DNA of 64,000 nt from Kiritimatiellota bacterium B12222 (GCA_029719485.1 CP120722.1:1984001-2048000), one strand, 5' to 3'. Shown: positions 35,712-46,626, counted from the first letter of the stretch. Made by a program: numbers and translations. The notes: generated by a model not told the origin, from the letters alone.

Positions 35712-36611
35712 TTATTTGCGACGGAAGGCGAAAATCAAGAAGCTTGCCATTCCCAGCAAGATCAGACTGGAAGGCTCAGGGATGACGATGATATTGCCTG
35801 CACCCGTGAATGTTCCTGTTCCGAATCCATTGAGGGCTGTCGCATCGTAGCTTCCATTTCCGAGGGAGGAGGCACCCATTTTTAAATTCGAAACGGTCCA
35901 GTCATTTGCCCCGAAATCAACAGTACCGCCATTTACAGTTAAACTACTGCCCGCATTCCAACTGTCATTGATCTGGAAAAGGCCACCGTCGACAATGACA
36001 TCCCCTGTGCCCGTCGCGCCTCCATTGTCGAAAATAAGTTTAGCGCTGGTTACTTGCCAAGTGCCGTCGAAAGTATTGGCGGCATTGCTGTAGGTATATT
36101 TCGCACCTGCATTCCCTGTATGATTCACCGTGAACCCCGTCCCACCACTCACTTGAGAGGCCACCGTGATGTTTCGTGCATTTGAGGTGGTTCCCGTAAG
36201 TAACGAATCTCCAATAATACTTAAATTTCCGGTCAAGGTTTGAATCGTACTGCTGTAACTGGGTACATAATTTGAAATGGTTCCTGCCAGGCGTAAGTCA
36301 TTCACCGTTTTTGTCGCGGATGTGTTATTGCCACTTTTAAGTGCCAGGGTTCCATAAACGGTCAAACTGTCCCCGGCAAAGGTGACATGGGTTCCCTCCG
36401 GGGTGCGGACGGTCATGGTGTCAGGGGTGATGAAGTCATTTCCCGCGTATTCACCGGCGGTGACCCCTGCGGCGGTCCAATCCCAATCGGCATTGGTTGC
36501 CCAACTTTTTCCTGATTCATTCGATCTTTTTTGGGTGATATTGTCTGCTTGTACCGCCGCAAAAAGGCATATTCCTACTGTGATGAGTTTGAGCTGAGGG
36601 GAGTGAAACAT
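35712..36611 (-). CDS. PEP-CTERM secreted protein with autotransporter-like beta repeats
   Basis: From ATG at 36611 this is 299 residues. A signal peptide (about 1-20) is followed by NESGKSWATNADWD and a beta-strand-rich, Gly/Thr/Asn-rich body. The body has repeated short strands of the autotransporter-associated solenoid kind (ANTFDGTWQVTSAKLIFDN, VDGGLFQI, LTVNGGTVDFG). It ends with the VIPEPSS sorting signal, hydrophobic helix and AFRRK. Such proteins are probably structural or adhesive surface proteins. The frame is open for 120 codons further, overlapping the zinc-ribbon gene in another frame; that part has no signal peptide and is rejected. The 3' end nearly abuts the cyclophilin gene, converging. 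Confidence 0.85.
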   Translation of the reverse strand: MFHSPQLKLITVGICLFAAVQADNITQKRSNESGKSWATNADWDWTAAGVTAGEYAGNDFITPDTMTVRTPEGTHVTFAGDSLTVYGTLALKSGNNTSATKTVNDLRLAGTISNYVPSYSSTIQTLTGNLSIIGDSLLTGTTSNARNITVASQVSGGTGFTVNHTGNAGAKYTYSNAANTFDGTWQVTSAKLIFDNGGATGTGDVIVDGGLFQINDSWNAGSSLTVNGGTVDFGANDWTVSNLKMGASSLGNGSYDATALNGFGTGTFTGAGNIIVIPEPSSLILLGMASFLIFAFRRK

Positions 36612-36766
36612 AAAAATAGAGGGGTAGATGTTGTTTTTGATACTACCTAGAATCAATATAAAGCAATGGGAAGTCAAGAGGAAGTTGTTGGAATATCTTT
36701 TTGGGCTTTCCCCTATAGAATATGGGGCTGTACTGGAGAGGTCCGGGACTTGAGGGCGGAAGCGTC

Positions 36767-37096
36767 CTAGATCTCCAGAATCATGTCGTAGTATTCTTGA
36801 AGGGTGTGTAGCGATTTGAGGGTGGCCATGCTGAGTAGAATGGACAGTACAATCGTGAGGATGGTCCAGGCGACTTTGTGGGTCCATGAGGTGTTGGGGC
36901 GCCACCAGAGCAGAGGCAACGCAAATGGCCCTACACAGAGCAGTCCCATGACGAGGGTAGAGGTTCTGAAATACCACGGACGTTTTTCTTTTTCTGAGGG
37001 AAAGGGCGGGGGTCTACCGTCCAAAAATTCGGAGCAATATCTACACTTAATGGCTTCGTCTTGAATTTCTTCTGCACAGTAGGGGCATTTTTTCAT
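36767..37096 (-). CDS. Zinc-ribbon membrane protein
   Basis: This 109-residue protein starts [20 protein letters not shown], a double CxxC zinc ribbon of the type found at the N-terminus of many small bacterial membrane proteins. After a charged linker it has two hydrophobic segments (about residues 47-65 and 73-90) and a short C-terminal tail. The ribbon should lie in the cytoplasm. No specific function is known for the family. It lies upstream of the PEP-CTERM gene on the same strand with about 155 bp between them. Confidence 0.75.
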   Translation of the reverse strand: MKKCPYCAEEIQDEAIKCRYCSEFLDGRPPPFPSEKEKRPWYFRTSTLVMGLLCVGPFALPLLWWRPNTSWTHKVAWTILTIVLSILLSMATLKSLHTLQEYYDMILEI

Positions 37097-37328
37097 AGGA
37101 AATGCATACGCGTATTTTTATCTTTCTCCAGAACTTAAGGGCAAAGTGTTGGTGGTGTTTAAATTTTTGTTTCTCATCCTTCCTTGTGCTTTAAAAGCTG
37201 ACGCCCTGATTGAAAGAGGAGGGAAGCATATATTCATAAGTATGATTTGTATTGGTCCCCACTCATAAATTGAGGTACGCTCTTGTTTAACGCTGTTGAT
37301 TAAAATAGTCCATTTTTCTATTTTCCCT

Positions 37329-40300
37329 ATGTCTAAATTATTTCCTCATCCATTTGCCCCAACCCCACGTCATTTTTCCTGTGGGTTAGGCTGGGGGATT
37401 TGTGTGTTGGCGCTGATGATATGGGTGGGGAGGGTGATTGATCTCCCTTTTCTGAGGGTGATCTCCCCCCGGGGGGAGAATTTACTCACTGTCTTTTGTT
37501 TCCTTCTGAGCGGAATCTCGCTGGTTCTTTTAAATCCTCCCCGTTGTTGGCTGTATTCGCGACAAATTTTGAAAGGGTGTGCGGGAAGTCTGATACTGCT
37601 GGCTTGTCTGTCATTGGTTGAGAGTACGGCAACTGTTTTTGCAGTCTTGGGAGGGCGAATGTCGGAGGCCTCGGCGTTCAATTTTTTATGGTTGGGCTGT
37701 GCATTTTTGACGATTGACGGATGGCGTTGGCAGGGATGGCGACCCGCTTACCTTTGTGCGCTATGGGTGTCTCTTATGGGGTTACTGGCCTTCACGACCT
37801 ATGTTTATGGAGTGCGTTTTTTGTATGTGCGCTCTTTTTTTTATTCAATGTCCCTGCTTCCGTCTTTGGGGTTTATGATGCTGGGGTTGGGTATACTTTG
37901 CGCGAGAAAAGGAGAGGATTATGTACAGTTGTTCACTCGGGAAAGTCGTGGGGGGCGACTGGCGCGTCGGTTACTTCCGCTAGCACTTCTGGTTCCCATT
38001 GCTGTGGGGTGGATGTTGTTGTTGTTGTTCGAAACTGCCGGATTTTTTGAGTTTGAATTTGGGTTGGCCCTGTTGGCCATGAGTAATGTGATCCTCTTTT
38101 CGATTGTGATTTGGCTCACAGCGGCCTGGGTGGACCGAACGGATTTAGATGTCAAGGAGCAGCATCTGCGACATCAACAATTAATCGAGTCCTTGCCGCA
38201 ATTGGTGTGGACTTGTCGGGCGGATGGACAGTGCGATTATTTGAGTCCGCAATGGGTTGGTTATACAGGTGTCCCCGAGGGTGCGCAGTTAGGAGACGGG
38301 TGGATGGAGAGGATTCATCCACAAGATCGTGCCCGAATGCTGAAGCGCTGGGAAGAGGCCTGTCGTCATGGACGGCCTTTAGATGAGGAGTTTCGGATTC
38401 AGCGGGCTGACGGTGTTTATCGTTGGTTTCAATCCCGAGCCGTCGCTCAAAAAAATGCACAGGGAGAGATTATAAAGTGGTTTGGGACACATACCGATAT
38501 AGATGATCGATGGCAGGCTGAGACTCAGGCGAAAGCCTCTTTCAAAGCGATTGAAGATTTTAAAAATGCATTGGATGAGCATGCCCTTGTTACCACCACG
38601 GATGTAGAGGGGCGCATTATTTCTGTTAATGATAAGCTTTGTGAGCTTTCAGAATATTCGCGAGAAGAGTTTCTGGGACGCAACCATAACATTCTGAATT
38701 CAGGTCATCATTCGAAAGAATTTTTCGGAGAGATGTGGGGGACCATTTTGAGTGGAAAGGCGTGGCGGGGGGAGGTGAAAAATCGCAAGAAACGGGGAGG
38801 GCATTTTTGGGTGGATACGACGATTGTCCCGTTGTTCGATGAGGAAGGACGCCCCAGAGAATTTATCGCCATTCGTGCTGACATTACGAAACTTAAACAT
38901 GCGCAGGAATCCATCCATAGAGCTCATGATGAAATGGAACAACAGGTTGAGTTGCGTACGCATGAATTAGAATTGTCTAATGCTAAACTTATTAAAAATG
39001 CGGAGCAATTGAGTGAGGCCCAACGTATTGCGCTATTGGGGAGTTGGGAATTGGATGTAGAGACGGGTGAGATTCAGTGGAGTGATGAACTGTTTCACAT
39101 TATAGGGCTTGATTCTGAAAAAGGGGCTCCCGCGTATTCATCACTTGAGAAATGGTTTACCGCAGAATCGTGGAGACGTTTAGAAATCGGGATTGCTCAA
39201 GCCATCTCCAAGGGAGAAGGATATACCTTAGAGCTGGAAGTTGTGAAGGTTGACGGAGCCCACCGTTGGGCGGTGACACGTGCGGAAGCCTTTAGGGATG
39301 ACCAAGGAAATGTTGTTCGGTTGGCGGGTACCTTTCAGGATATTACCGAACTGAAAGAGATACGATTAAATTTGGAGCGGTTGACTGAGCGGTTTAAGTT
39401 GGCCAGTGAAGCTGCCGTCATTGGGGTATGGGATTGGGACTTGCAACGGGATACGTTGAATTGGGATCAAACCATGCGTGACCTGTTTGGGATAGAGGGA
39501 TCTATCAGCTATGAACGTGGAATGAGCATGGTGCATCCTGAGGATTTGCGGGAAACCAAAGAGGCGATGGATAAAGCACTTGCTGGAGAAAAAGACTTTA
39601 AACATGTTTTTCGAATTTTGAGACCTGATGCTACGGTACGCTATCTCTATGGTGCGGCCGTTATTCACCGGGATGAAGAGGGGATTCCCTTGCGTATGGT
39701 GGGGGTGAATTTAGATGTGACCTCCGAACAAGAATACGCATCGAAACTTCGTGCGAGTGAAAAACTACTTCGAGATTTTGTTCTACATGCACCTGCAGCC
39801 ATTGCGATGATGGATCAAAACATGTGTTATTTACAGACCAGTGAACGCTGGATCATTGATTATAACCTCACGGGAAGAGATCTCATCGGGCGAAGTCATT
39901 ATGAGGTTTTTCCTCAACTTCCCGATCACTGGAAAGAGGTGCATCGCCGGGTATTACAAGGGGCGGTAGAGTTTTGTGATGAAGATCCTATGATTCAGCC
40001 CGATGGACGTATAGAATGGATCCAATGGGAGGCACGTCCGTGGTATTTATCTGATGGGAGCATTGGAGGGTTGCTTTTCTTTACGCAATTTATCACTGAT
40101 CGAAAAGAAATGGAGCTGCAACTCACGCAACAAAAAGAACTGCTTGAGAATAGCAATCGCGATTTAGAGCAGTTTGCTTATGTTGCCTCGCACGATTTAC
40201 AAGAGCCATTACGGGCGGTGACGGGCTGTGTGCAGATTTTTCAACGACGCTATGCCGACCACCTGGATGAAGATGCGGAACAATTGATTACTCATATTGT

Positions 40301-40829
40301 CGATGGTGTAGATCGCATGCAGAATTTGATTCGCGATTTGCTCGCGTATTCACGGGTGGGAACCCGGGGAAAAACATTCGCCATGGTTGAAAGCCAGGAT
40401 TGTCTTAAGGCGGCTTTAGAGAATCTCCAATTATCGATCGATGAAAGTGGCGCAACGGTGAGGGTTGAAAGACTTCCTTGTGTGAAGGCAGATCCTGTGC
40501 AATTGATTCAATTGTTTCAAAATTTAGTGGGGAATGCTATCAAATATCAGGGAGATGACCCGCTGGAAATCCATATTGACGCGCAACAAGAAGATAAGGG
40601 GAACTGGCGATTTTCCGTGAGTGATAATGGTATTGGAATGGAAAAACAGTATTTTGATCGTATTTTTATGTTGTTTCAAAGGCTTCATACCCGCAATGAA
40701 TATACGGGTACAGGCATAGGGCTGGCCCTGTGTAAAAAAATCATTGCCCGTCATGGCGGGCGTATCTGGGTAGTGTCTGATTTAGGAAAAGGCTCTACAT
40801 TTTATTTCACCATTCCTTTGGAGAATTGA
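37329..40829 (+). CDS. Membrane multi-PAS Cph1-like sensor histidine kinase
   Basis: From ATG at 37329 this is 1166 residues. The N-terminus has about seven transmembrane helices (to about residue 265), resembling a MASE-like integral sensor. Five PAS domains follow, starting near QLVWTCRADG, LVTTTDVEGR, LGSWELDVETG, GVWDWDLQRD and APAAIAMMDQ. The phosphotransfer domain has H955 in YVASHDLQEPLR. The ATPase domain shows NLVGNAIKY, DNGIGM and GTGIGLALC. The SHDLQEPLR and HGGRIW motifs place it in the phytochrome-like kinase group that pairs with Rcp1-type receivers. The next gene starts 4 bp after its stop and begins with such a receiver. A TTG at 37296 would add 11 residues and lacks support. 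Confidence 0.92.
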   Translation: MSKLFPHPFAPTPRHFSCGLGWGICVLALMIWVGRVIDLPFLRVISPRGENLLTVFCFLLSGISLVLLNPPRCWLYSRQILKGCAGSLILLACLSLVESTATVFAVLGGRMSEASAFNFLWLGCAFLTIDGWRWQGWRPAYLCALWVSLMGLLAFTTYVYGVRFLYVRSFFYSMSLLPSLGFMMLGLGILCARKGEDYVQLFTRESRGGRLARRLLPLALLVPIAVGWMLLLLFETAGFFEFEFGLALLAMSNVILFSIVIWLTAAWVDRTDLDVKEQHLRHQQLIESLPQLVWTCRADGQCDYLSPQWVGYTGVPEGAQLGDGWMERIHPQDRARMLKRWEEACRHGRPLDEEFRIQRADGVYRWFQSRAVAQKNAQGEIIKWFGTHTDIDDRWQAETQAKASFKAIEDFKNALDEHALVTTTDVEGRIISVNDKLCELSEYSREEFLGRNHNILNSGHHSKEFFGEMWGTILSGKAWRGEVKNRKKRGGHFWVDTTIVPLFDEEGRPREFIAIRADITKLKHAQESIHRAHDEMEQQVELRTHELELSNAKLIKNAEQLSEAQRIALLGSWELDVETGEIQWSDELFHIIGLDSEKGAPAYSSLEKWFTAESWRRLEIGIAQAISKGEGYTLELEVVKVDGAHRWAVTRAEAFRDDQGNVVRLAGTFQDITELKEIRLNLERLTERFKLASEAAVIGVWDWDLQRDTLNWDQTMRDLFGIEGSISYERGMSMVHPEDLRETKEAMDKALAGEKDFKHVFRILRPDATVRYLYGAAVIHRDEEGIPLRMVGVNLDVTSEQEYASKLRASEKLLRDFVLHAPAAIAMMDQNMCYLQTSERWIIDYNLTGRDLIGRSHYEVFPQLPDHWKEVHRRVLQGAVEFCDEDPMIQPDGRIEWIQWEARPWYLSDGSIGGLLFFTQFITDRKEMELQLTQQKELLENSNRDLEQFAYVASHDLQEPLRAVTGCVQIFQRRYADHLDEDAEQLITHIVDGVDRMQNLIRDLLAYSRVGTRGKTFAMVESQDCLKAALENLQLSIDESGATVRVERLPCVKADPVQLIQLFQNLVGNAIKYQGDDPLEIHIDAQQEDKGNWRFSVSDNGIGMEKQYFDRIFMLFQRLHTRNEYTGTGIGLALCKKIIARHGGRIWVVSDLGKGSTFYFTIPLEN

Positions 40830-40833
40830 TACC

Positions 40834-42867
40834 ATGAGTATTCCCTCGAGACCTATTGAAATTCTACTGGTTGAAGACAGTCCTACGGACCGTTTGATCG
40901 CGGTGGAGGCGCTTAAATCGGCCAAAATTTTAAACAGTCTCAATATCGCAGAAAATGGGGTTGAGGCCATGGCGTACTTGCGACGCAAAGGGAAGTACAG
41001 TTCGGCACGACGTCCTGATTTGATCCTCTTGGACTTGAACCTTCCTAAAATGGATGGCCGTGAAGTATTAAAGGAAATTAAATCTGATCCCTTTCTCGCG
41101 TATATCCCCGTGGTGGTGATGACAACCTCGGAAGCGGATGAAGATGTGGTCAGTGCTTACGGGCATCATGCCAATAGTTACATCACAAAACCTGTGGATT
41201 TCGAACGTTTTACTGAAATCATTCTCGCCATAGAAAATTACTGGTTTGAAGTTGTGACATTGCCATCCGAATGTTCGGTAAAACGACTTTCAGCCTCTCT
41301 GGGAAAGCAAGCGAAACCTGCTCATACTGATCCAGAACGACCGGTGGAAGTCCTGCTGGCTGAAGATAATCCTGTGGATGTTTTGTTGATCCGTGAGGCT
41401 TTAAATAACTCCGCTCAGGTGAAATTCTCTCTTACGCATGTCGAGCGTTTGTCAGAACTACATGAAAAATTGAAGTCGGACATTTCTTTTGATGCACTGC
41501 TCGTAGATTTGGGCTTACCGGATAGTCAGGGGCTGGATACCTATCGTCAGGCCCGTCGCTGGGCAAATGATTTACCCATCATTGTACTGACGGGTTTGGA
41601 TGATGAAGTGACAGGGTTGAGTGCTTTGCGGGAAGGTGCTCAGGAATATTTAGTGAAGGGGCAATTATCGGAATACAGCCTTGCCCGCGCATTACGCTAT
41701 GCCTTGGAACAAAAGAGCCTGGAAGAACGTTTGCGACATGCCCAAAAAATGGAGGCCATGGGGCAGTTATCCGCGGGAGTGGCCCATGACTTTAATAATA
41801 TTTTGTCAGTGATTTTGGGAAGGGTGGGGATGATGATTCCTGAGATTGAAAATGAGGAGTTGGCCAATTCTGCGCGTGAAATTCAGCGTGCGGCCGAACG
41901 GGCGTCCCACCTAACGCGACAATTGTTGACCTTTAGTCGTCAGCAGGTGATGCAATTAAAACCCTTGGATTTCAATGATTTGGTTGGAAATGTTACCCAA
42001 ATGCTTCGACGAATTTTGGGAGAGGATATTCATTTAGAATTACAGTTAGGGTCAAAGGTTCCGCTTGTAGATGCGGATGTGGGGATGATGGAGCAGGTGA
42101 TTTTAAACTTAGCTGTGAATGCCCGGGACGCGATGCAGGGTGGGGGGAAGTTGACGTTGCAGACGAAAAGCGTGGAGTTCTCAGTAGAGGAAAGTAAACG
42201 ATTTAAAGACGGTTACGCCGGTCATTTTGTGCAATTATCGGTGTCTGATAATGGCTGTGGTATGACTGAAAAAGTGATGCAACGTATTTTCGAACCTTAT
42301 TTCACTACCAAGGATGTAGGGAAGGGGACGGGTCTTGGTTTGGCTACAATTTTTTCTATTGTGCAGCAGCATCGAGGATGGATCGACGTGAAAAGTGAGC
42401 TGAAGAAAGGCTCCTCTTTTTCTGTTTATCTCCCTGTAAGTACGGTGAAATCAAAATTAATTCCACTCGCGACAGCTTTGAAACTGGAAAAAGGGCATGA
42501 AACCATTTTGGTGGTAGAAGATGAAGAGTGTTTGTTGATGATGGCCACGTTGATTTTGGAAAAGTTTGGGTATAAGGTCCTCAAAGCGGCGTCCGGGCCT
42601 GAAGCCCGTGAGGTCTGGAAAAAACATCATCAAGAAATTGATCTTCTTTTGACGGATATGATTTTGCCGGGTGGAAAAACAGGGAGGGAGATCGCTGATG
42701 AATTCAAGACGTTAATTCCCAGTTTAAAAGTTCTGTATACCAGTGGGTACAGCAAAGATTTTATTAGCGAAGATTTTGTATTGGAAGAAGGGGTGAACTT
42801 TTTGCAAAAACCTTACGAGATGAAAAGACTTGCAAATGCTGTGCGTTGTAATTTGGATCGCGAATAA
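40834..42867 (+). CDS. Receiver-receiver-HisKA-HATPase-receiver hybrid protein
   Basis: This 677-residue soluble protein has five modules. REC1 (about 8-130) is Rcp1-like with D67 (LILLDLNLP) and SYITKPVDF. REC2 (about 170-295) has D225 (LLVDLGLPDSQG). The phosphotransfer domain has H318 in GVAHDFNN. The ATPase domain shows LAVNARDAM, DNGCGM and GTGLGL. The C-terminal receiver has D608 (LLTDMILPG) and FLQKPYE. The order matches a fusion of the separate regulator and hybrid kinase of the 5.9-9.1 kb operon, minus the PAS domains. It is 4 bp downstream of the Cph1-like kinase and is surely co-transcribed. No DNA-binding output is present, so the final target lies elsewhere or is a protein interaction. 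Confidence 0.92.
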   Translation: MSIPSRPIEILLVEDSPTDRLIAVEALKSAKILNSLNIAENGVEAMAYLRRKGKYSSARRPDLILLDLNLPKMDGREVLKEIKSDPFLAYIPVVVMTTSEADEDVVSAYGHHANSYITKPVDFERFTEIILAIENYWFEVVTLPSECSVKRLSASLGKQAKPAHTDPERPVEVLLAEDNPVDVLLIREALNNSAQVKFSLTHVERLSELHEKLKSDISFDALLVDLGLPDSQGLDTYRQARRWANDLPIIVLTGLDDEVTGLSALREGAQEYLVKGQLSEYSLARALRYALEQKSLEERLRHAQKMEAMGQLSAGVAHDFNNILSVILGRVGMMIPEIENEELANSAREIQRAAERASHLTRQLLTFSRQQVMQLKPLDFNDLVGNVTQMLRRILGEDIHLELQLGSKVPLVDADVGMMEQVILNLAVNARDAMQGGGKLTLQTKSVEFSVEESKRFKDGYAGHFVQLSVSDNGCGMTEKVMQRIFEPYFTTKDVGKGTGLGLATIFSIVQQHRGWIDVKSELKKGSSFSVYLPVSTVKSKLIPLATALKLEKGHETILVVEDEECLLMMATLILEKFGYKVLKAASGPEAREVWKKHHQEIDLLLTDMILPGGKTGREIADEFKTLIPSLKVLYTSGYSKDFISEDFVLEEGVNFLQKPYEMKRLANAVRCNLDRE

Positions 42868-43266
42868 GAAAGCGCAATGGGCTCAGCGGTTAAGGGCAGA
42901 GTGGTTATGGCTCTTCGTCGTTGCGCGTCGGCGTTAGCATCAGCCCGCTGAAGGTGATTTGTTGTTTATTTTGATCCCACGAGAGAACGTGCCTTTTACC
43001 GGATGTTGCCCCTCGGTAGTTCGTGGCATATGACTGTGTCCTGAGGTGATTTCTGTGGGTTTAAGTGCGAATGCATCATCGATCTTCCGCTGTTGAAAAT
43101 CAGAAGTTTCACAAGCTCTTCTCTCAACATTGCATGAAAAAGAAATAGAGGTGTCCGTAACATGTAGTCCGGGATAGTGCATGCATGGGCTTCGATTCCT
43201 GACCTCGAATGATCCTTGGGGTGCCTGTTGGTACAGTCGCCGTTGACTTCAGCGTCGCAGTTGGCC
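42868..43266. other. Convergent intergenic region with a short coding-like remnant
   Basis: This stretch of about 400 bp lies between two converging genes. On the minus strand one frame is open for about 47 codons, from about 43060 to a TAA near 42915. It reads SYATNYRGATSGKRHVLSWD and then KQQITFSGLMLTPTRN; it looks coding-like but has no start and follows an in-frame stop, so it may be a gene remnant. A GGGCTCAGCGGTTAAGGGCAG motif (42889-42909) resembles a tRNA D-arm, but no anticodon or T arm follows. Confidence 0.35.
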
Positions 43267-46200
43267 TCAGGGCATCGATAAAGTGAAGCCATTGCTCGTG
43301 TAAGTGATGACCATGCCGGCGGGTAGTTGGGTGGAGTCAAATTCACCGTTCCGCGTGCCGTTGCCACTGATAACGGTCCACGAGTCGCCTGAACTGGGTG
43401 AGAATCCGCCGAGAGCTGTGAAGACGAGAGTACCACCCAATTGAAGGTTTTGTGTGACGACGATCTGGGTGTAATCACCGGCAGCCGTTCCCGCGGCCTC
43501 AAATGAGGTTATGGCAAAATCACTACTCAGGTCCAGGATATCACAGCTGAGGCTTCCTTTGGTCAGACTCAGGGTGCCATGTTCGATCGTTAAGGTGGCA
43601 TCATGGTTCGGATTGGAAACCCAGAGATCGCCACCGTCTATGATCACATCCGATGTGATGTTGAGGCTATCACTGGCCGGGGCGATGTTTCCTGCTACTG
43701 TCATGCTTCCGTTGCTGAGGGTAAGGCTTGCGGTGACGGAAGGGGCCGAACCCGATTGGGTTCCCATAATGAGATCTCCAGTTACCTCAACTGCACCCGT
43801 GCCTGAAACATAGATGGCACCTTGTACATTTCCGCCACTGGCCACATTTTCAGCTAAACTGATGTGGCCTGCTTTGAAGACACCCCCGCTGACATTTAGG
43901 GTACCTGAAGCGAGAGCTGGGCTGGAGCTGCGGTAAATGGAACGACCCAAAGTAAGGGAGTTCACATCGATGGTCCCCGCGGCCATACTCAACGTTCCTT
44001 CTGCACCCGCAGGATTCCCATATTGAATGTAGGCTTGCTGTTGTGCGATCAGGACATCGCCCAGTAGGGCATCCACACTGCCCTCGCTGAAATCTATATG
44101 GGCTTCCACATGTCGGGTATTCATTTTATTTGAATAGGCGCCGTTAACAGCCATGGTTAACTCTGCACGAGAGCTACCATCTTTTGCTCTGATTTTAACG
44201 GTAGGGCTTGTACCAGTGCTGAAGGTTGGGAAGCGGATGTATCCGTCCCTGGCGGCGTAATTGGCGTTGGGATCGACCCGAGCCGCGACAAAGATTTCAT
44301 CGGCATTTATGACGTTATGGCGACCCAAATTTAGATCCACTTGTCCGTCTGCCGCGGAGTCACCATTTGAATCGCCCACTACCAGCAGGTTCGTGGTAAG
44401 GGTAGTGCTTCCACCCTCTGCGGAGGGCAAGTCCAGTTGAGCTCCCGCACGACGACCGAAACCTACATAGAAGTTGTCTACGGATGCGGTTACGCTGTTC
44501 AGGCCTGAAAGATCAAGATAGACCATGCCCAAATGATTGAGAGAAGGATTGGCGGCTTTAAAATCTAAGCCAGGGGTGTCGATGACTAAATTTCCTCCGC
44601 CGGTCATGGTAACCGTCGTGTGATATTGGCCCGATAATTCATGTCCTCCCACCAAAAATGCCTGATCCGGAGCAGAGCTACCATCAATGGTCAATGTTAC
44701 GCCGTCGGAAATTTGCGTGGTGTGTGCATAGGCATTGTTCGCGTAGGATTGGCTGGTTGAATTGGTGTACGCGAGTGAGGAGATGGTAAGGTTTGCATCT
44801 ACAAGTGCATTTACCTGACCGGTGACCGTACGATCATCACTGTCGAAAATAAGATCCATATTCGCAGGAGAACTTAAAGTGTCCCAGTTTCCTGCAGTAG
44901 TGAGTTTCATGTCTGATCCCAGTCCGGTCCAAATGGCTTCCCCCATGCCTACAAGGGGAGGCATGGCCAGAATAAAGCCATTGGCGGTATAGGTGATGGT
45001 CATTCCCGCAGGAAGCACGGTGTTTTCAAATTCACCATTCCGAGTACCGTTACCCGTGATGACCGTCCAGCTGTCTCCCGCTGCGGGGATGTAGTTTCCC
45101 ACGGCCGAAAAGACGAGGCTACCGCCTAATTCCAGGCTTTGATTGACATGCACTTCGGCGAAGTCACCTACGTTTGTCCCTGCTGCTTCAAAAGTAGTGA
45201 CTGCAAAATCACTGCTGAGGTCCAAGACGTCAATGGTGGCGCTACCGGTGCTAAGCTGTAGGGTTCCTTGCTCTATGATGAGGGAGGCATTCTCTGCTGG
45301 ATTGCTTACGATAAGATTACCTCCGTCGAGGATAACATTAGATGTGATCGTAAGCGAGTCACTGGCGGGGGCCATATTTCCCAAAACCGTGAGGGTACCT
45401 TGCGTAAGGGTAACCGTCGCTGAAATGCTGGCGGCGGAACCTTGATGGTTCCCCAAGGTGAGGTCGCCGCTGACTTCAACGGAGCCTGTTCCTGATACAT
45501 TTAGTGAGCCCTGTACGTTCCCGCTACTCGCATGATTGTCGGCGAGAATCATAGTACCTGTTGTGAAAACACCTCCACTTACATTCAATATTCCTGAAGC
45601 GGTTGCTGAATTGGCACTACGATTGATTGAGCGCCCTAAGGTGATGGAGCTGGCATCGATGATGCCTGCACTCATGGAGAGGGTGCCCTCTGCGCCTGCA
45701 GGGTTGCCATATTGCATGAAACCTTGGTGTTGTGCCACTTGTACATCTCCCAAGAGGGCGTCTACGCTGCCGGCCGTGAAATCTAATGCCGCTTCAATAT
45801 GCCGTGTATTCATTTTGTTGGAATAGGCTCCATTCACAGCCATGGTGAGATTTGCCCGGGATACGCCATCTTTTGCACGAATCTTAAGCGTAGGGGTTGC
45901 GCCGCTCGTAAATTCCTGAAACTGGATATAACCATCTCTTGATGCATATTGAGCGGATGGATTCGAGCGGGCTCCTACATAAATTTCATCTGCATTTATT
46001 TCATTATATCGTCCCAAGTTGAGGTCTACTCTGCCATCGGCCGCCGAATTACCGTCGGAATCACCAACGACCAAAACAGAGGCGGTAATGGAATTCGTTC
46101 CATTCGCAAAAGAAGGTAAAGTCATCTCTACTCCTGCGCGCCGTCCGAAGCCTACATAAAAATTATCGACCGTTGCGGTTAATGAATTAAGACCTGACAT

Positions 46201-46626
46201 ATCTAAATATACATTGCCGAGATGATTCAAAGATGCGTTTGCGGCTAGGAAATCAGAAGTAGGCGCATTGATGACCAAATCACCTCCTCCTGTCATGGTG
46301 ACGTAGCTATTGTATTGGCCGGAGATTTCGTTGCCTCCAACCAACAAAACGTTGTCTGGGGAGGAACTTCCATCAAGGGTAAGGGTCACACCTGCTGGAA
46401 TTTCTGTGGTATGGGCGTGTTCATTATTTACAAAGGGATCCGCAGTTGAATGGGTATAGGCTAAGGAAGAAATGGTGGTGTCCACGTCCACAGTATTTGT
46501 GACGACGCCTACTGCGGCACGATTGTCTGCGCCAAAAGTAATGTTTCCTCCCGAGGGTGTTCCTCCTGACCAATTCGCGCTGTTCGACCAGTTGTTGTCA
46601 GTTCCCGCTCCGTCCCAAGTGCGATA
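43267..46626 (-). repeat. Tandem duplication of 555-residue solenoid unit within the giant GH16 gene
   Basis: Copy A is encoded at about 46626-44935 and copy B at 44934-43270. They align along their length, sharing for example MTGGG(D/N)LVI, NLGR(Y/H)N, MAVNGAYSNKMNTRH and YGNPAGAEGTLSM. Protein identity is moderate to high and stays colinear without large gaps, indicating one duplication event followed by divergence. Confidence 0.85.

Noticed and set aside
36612..36977. N-terminal extension of the PEP-CTERM gene at 35712-36611
   Set aside because: The extension has no signal peptide, overlaps the zinc-ribbon gene in another frame and is rich in residues of random translation; the internal ATG directly precedes a signal peptide.
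42889..42909. GGGCTCAGCGGTTAAGGGCAG resembling a tRNA D-arm
   Set aside because: No matching anticodon arm or T arm within 90 nt; a TTCGATTCC-like motif occurs about 300 nt away, too far to belong to the same tRNA.
42996..43502. 168-codon minus-strand frame overlapping the 3' end of the giant GH16 gene
   Set aside because: It is out of frame with the clearly conserved solenoid coding frame and has no domain pattern of its own.
43267..46626. Repeated DNA in the giant gene considered as a CRISPR or tandem-repeat locus
   Set aside because: The repeat unit is about 1.67 kb of coding sequence duplicated once, without spacers; it is a protein duplication.
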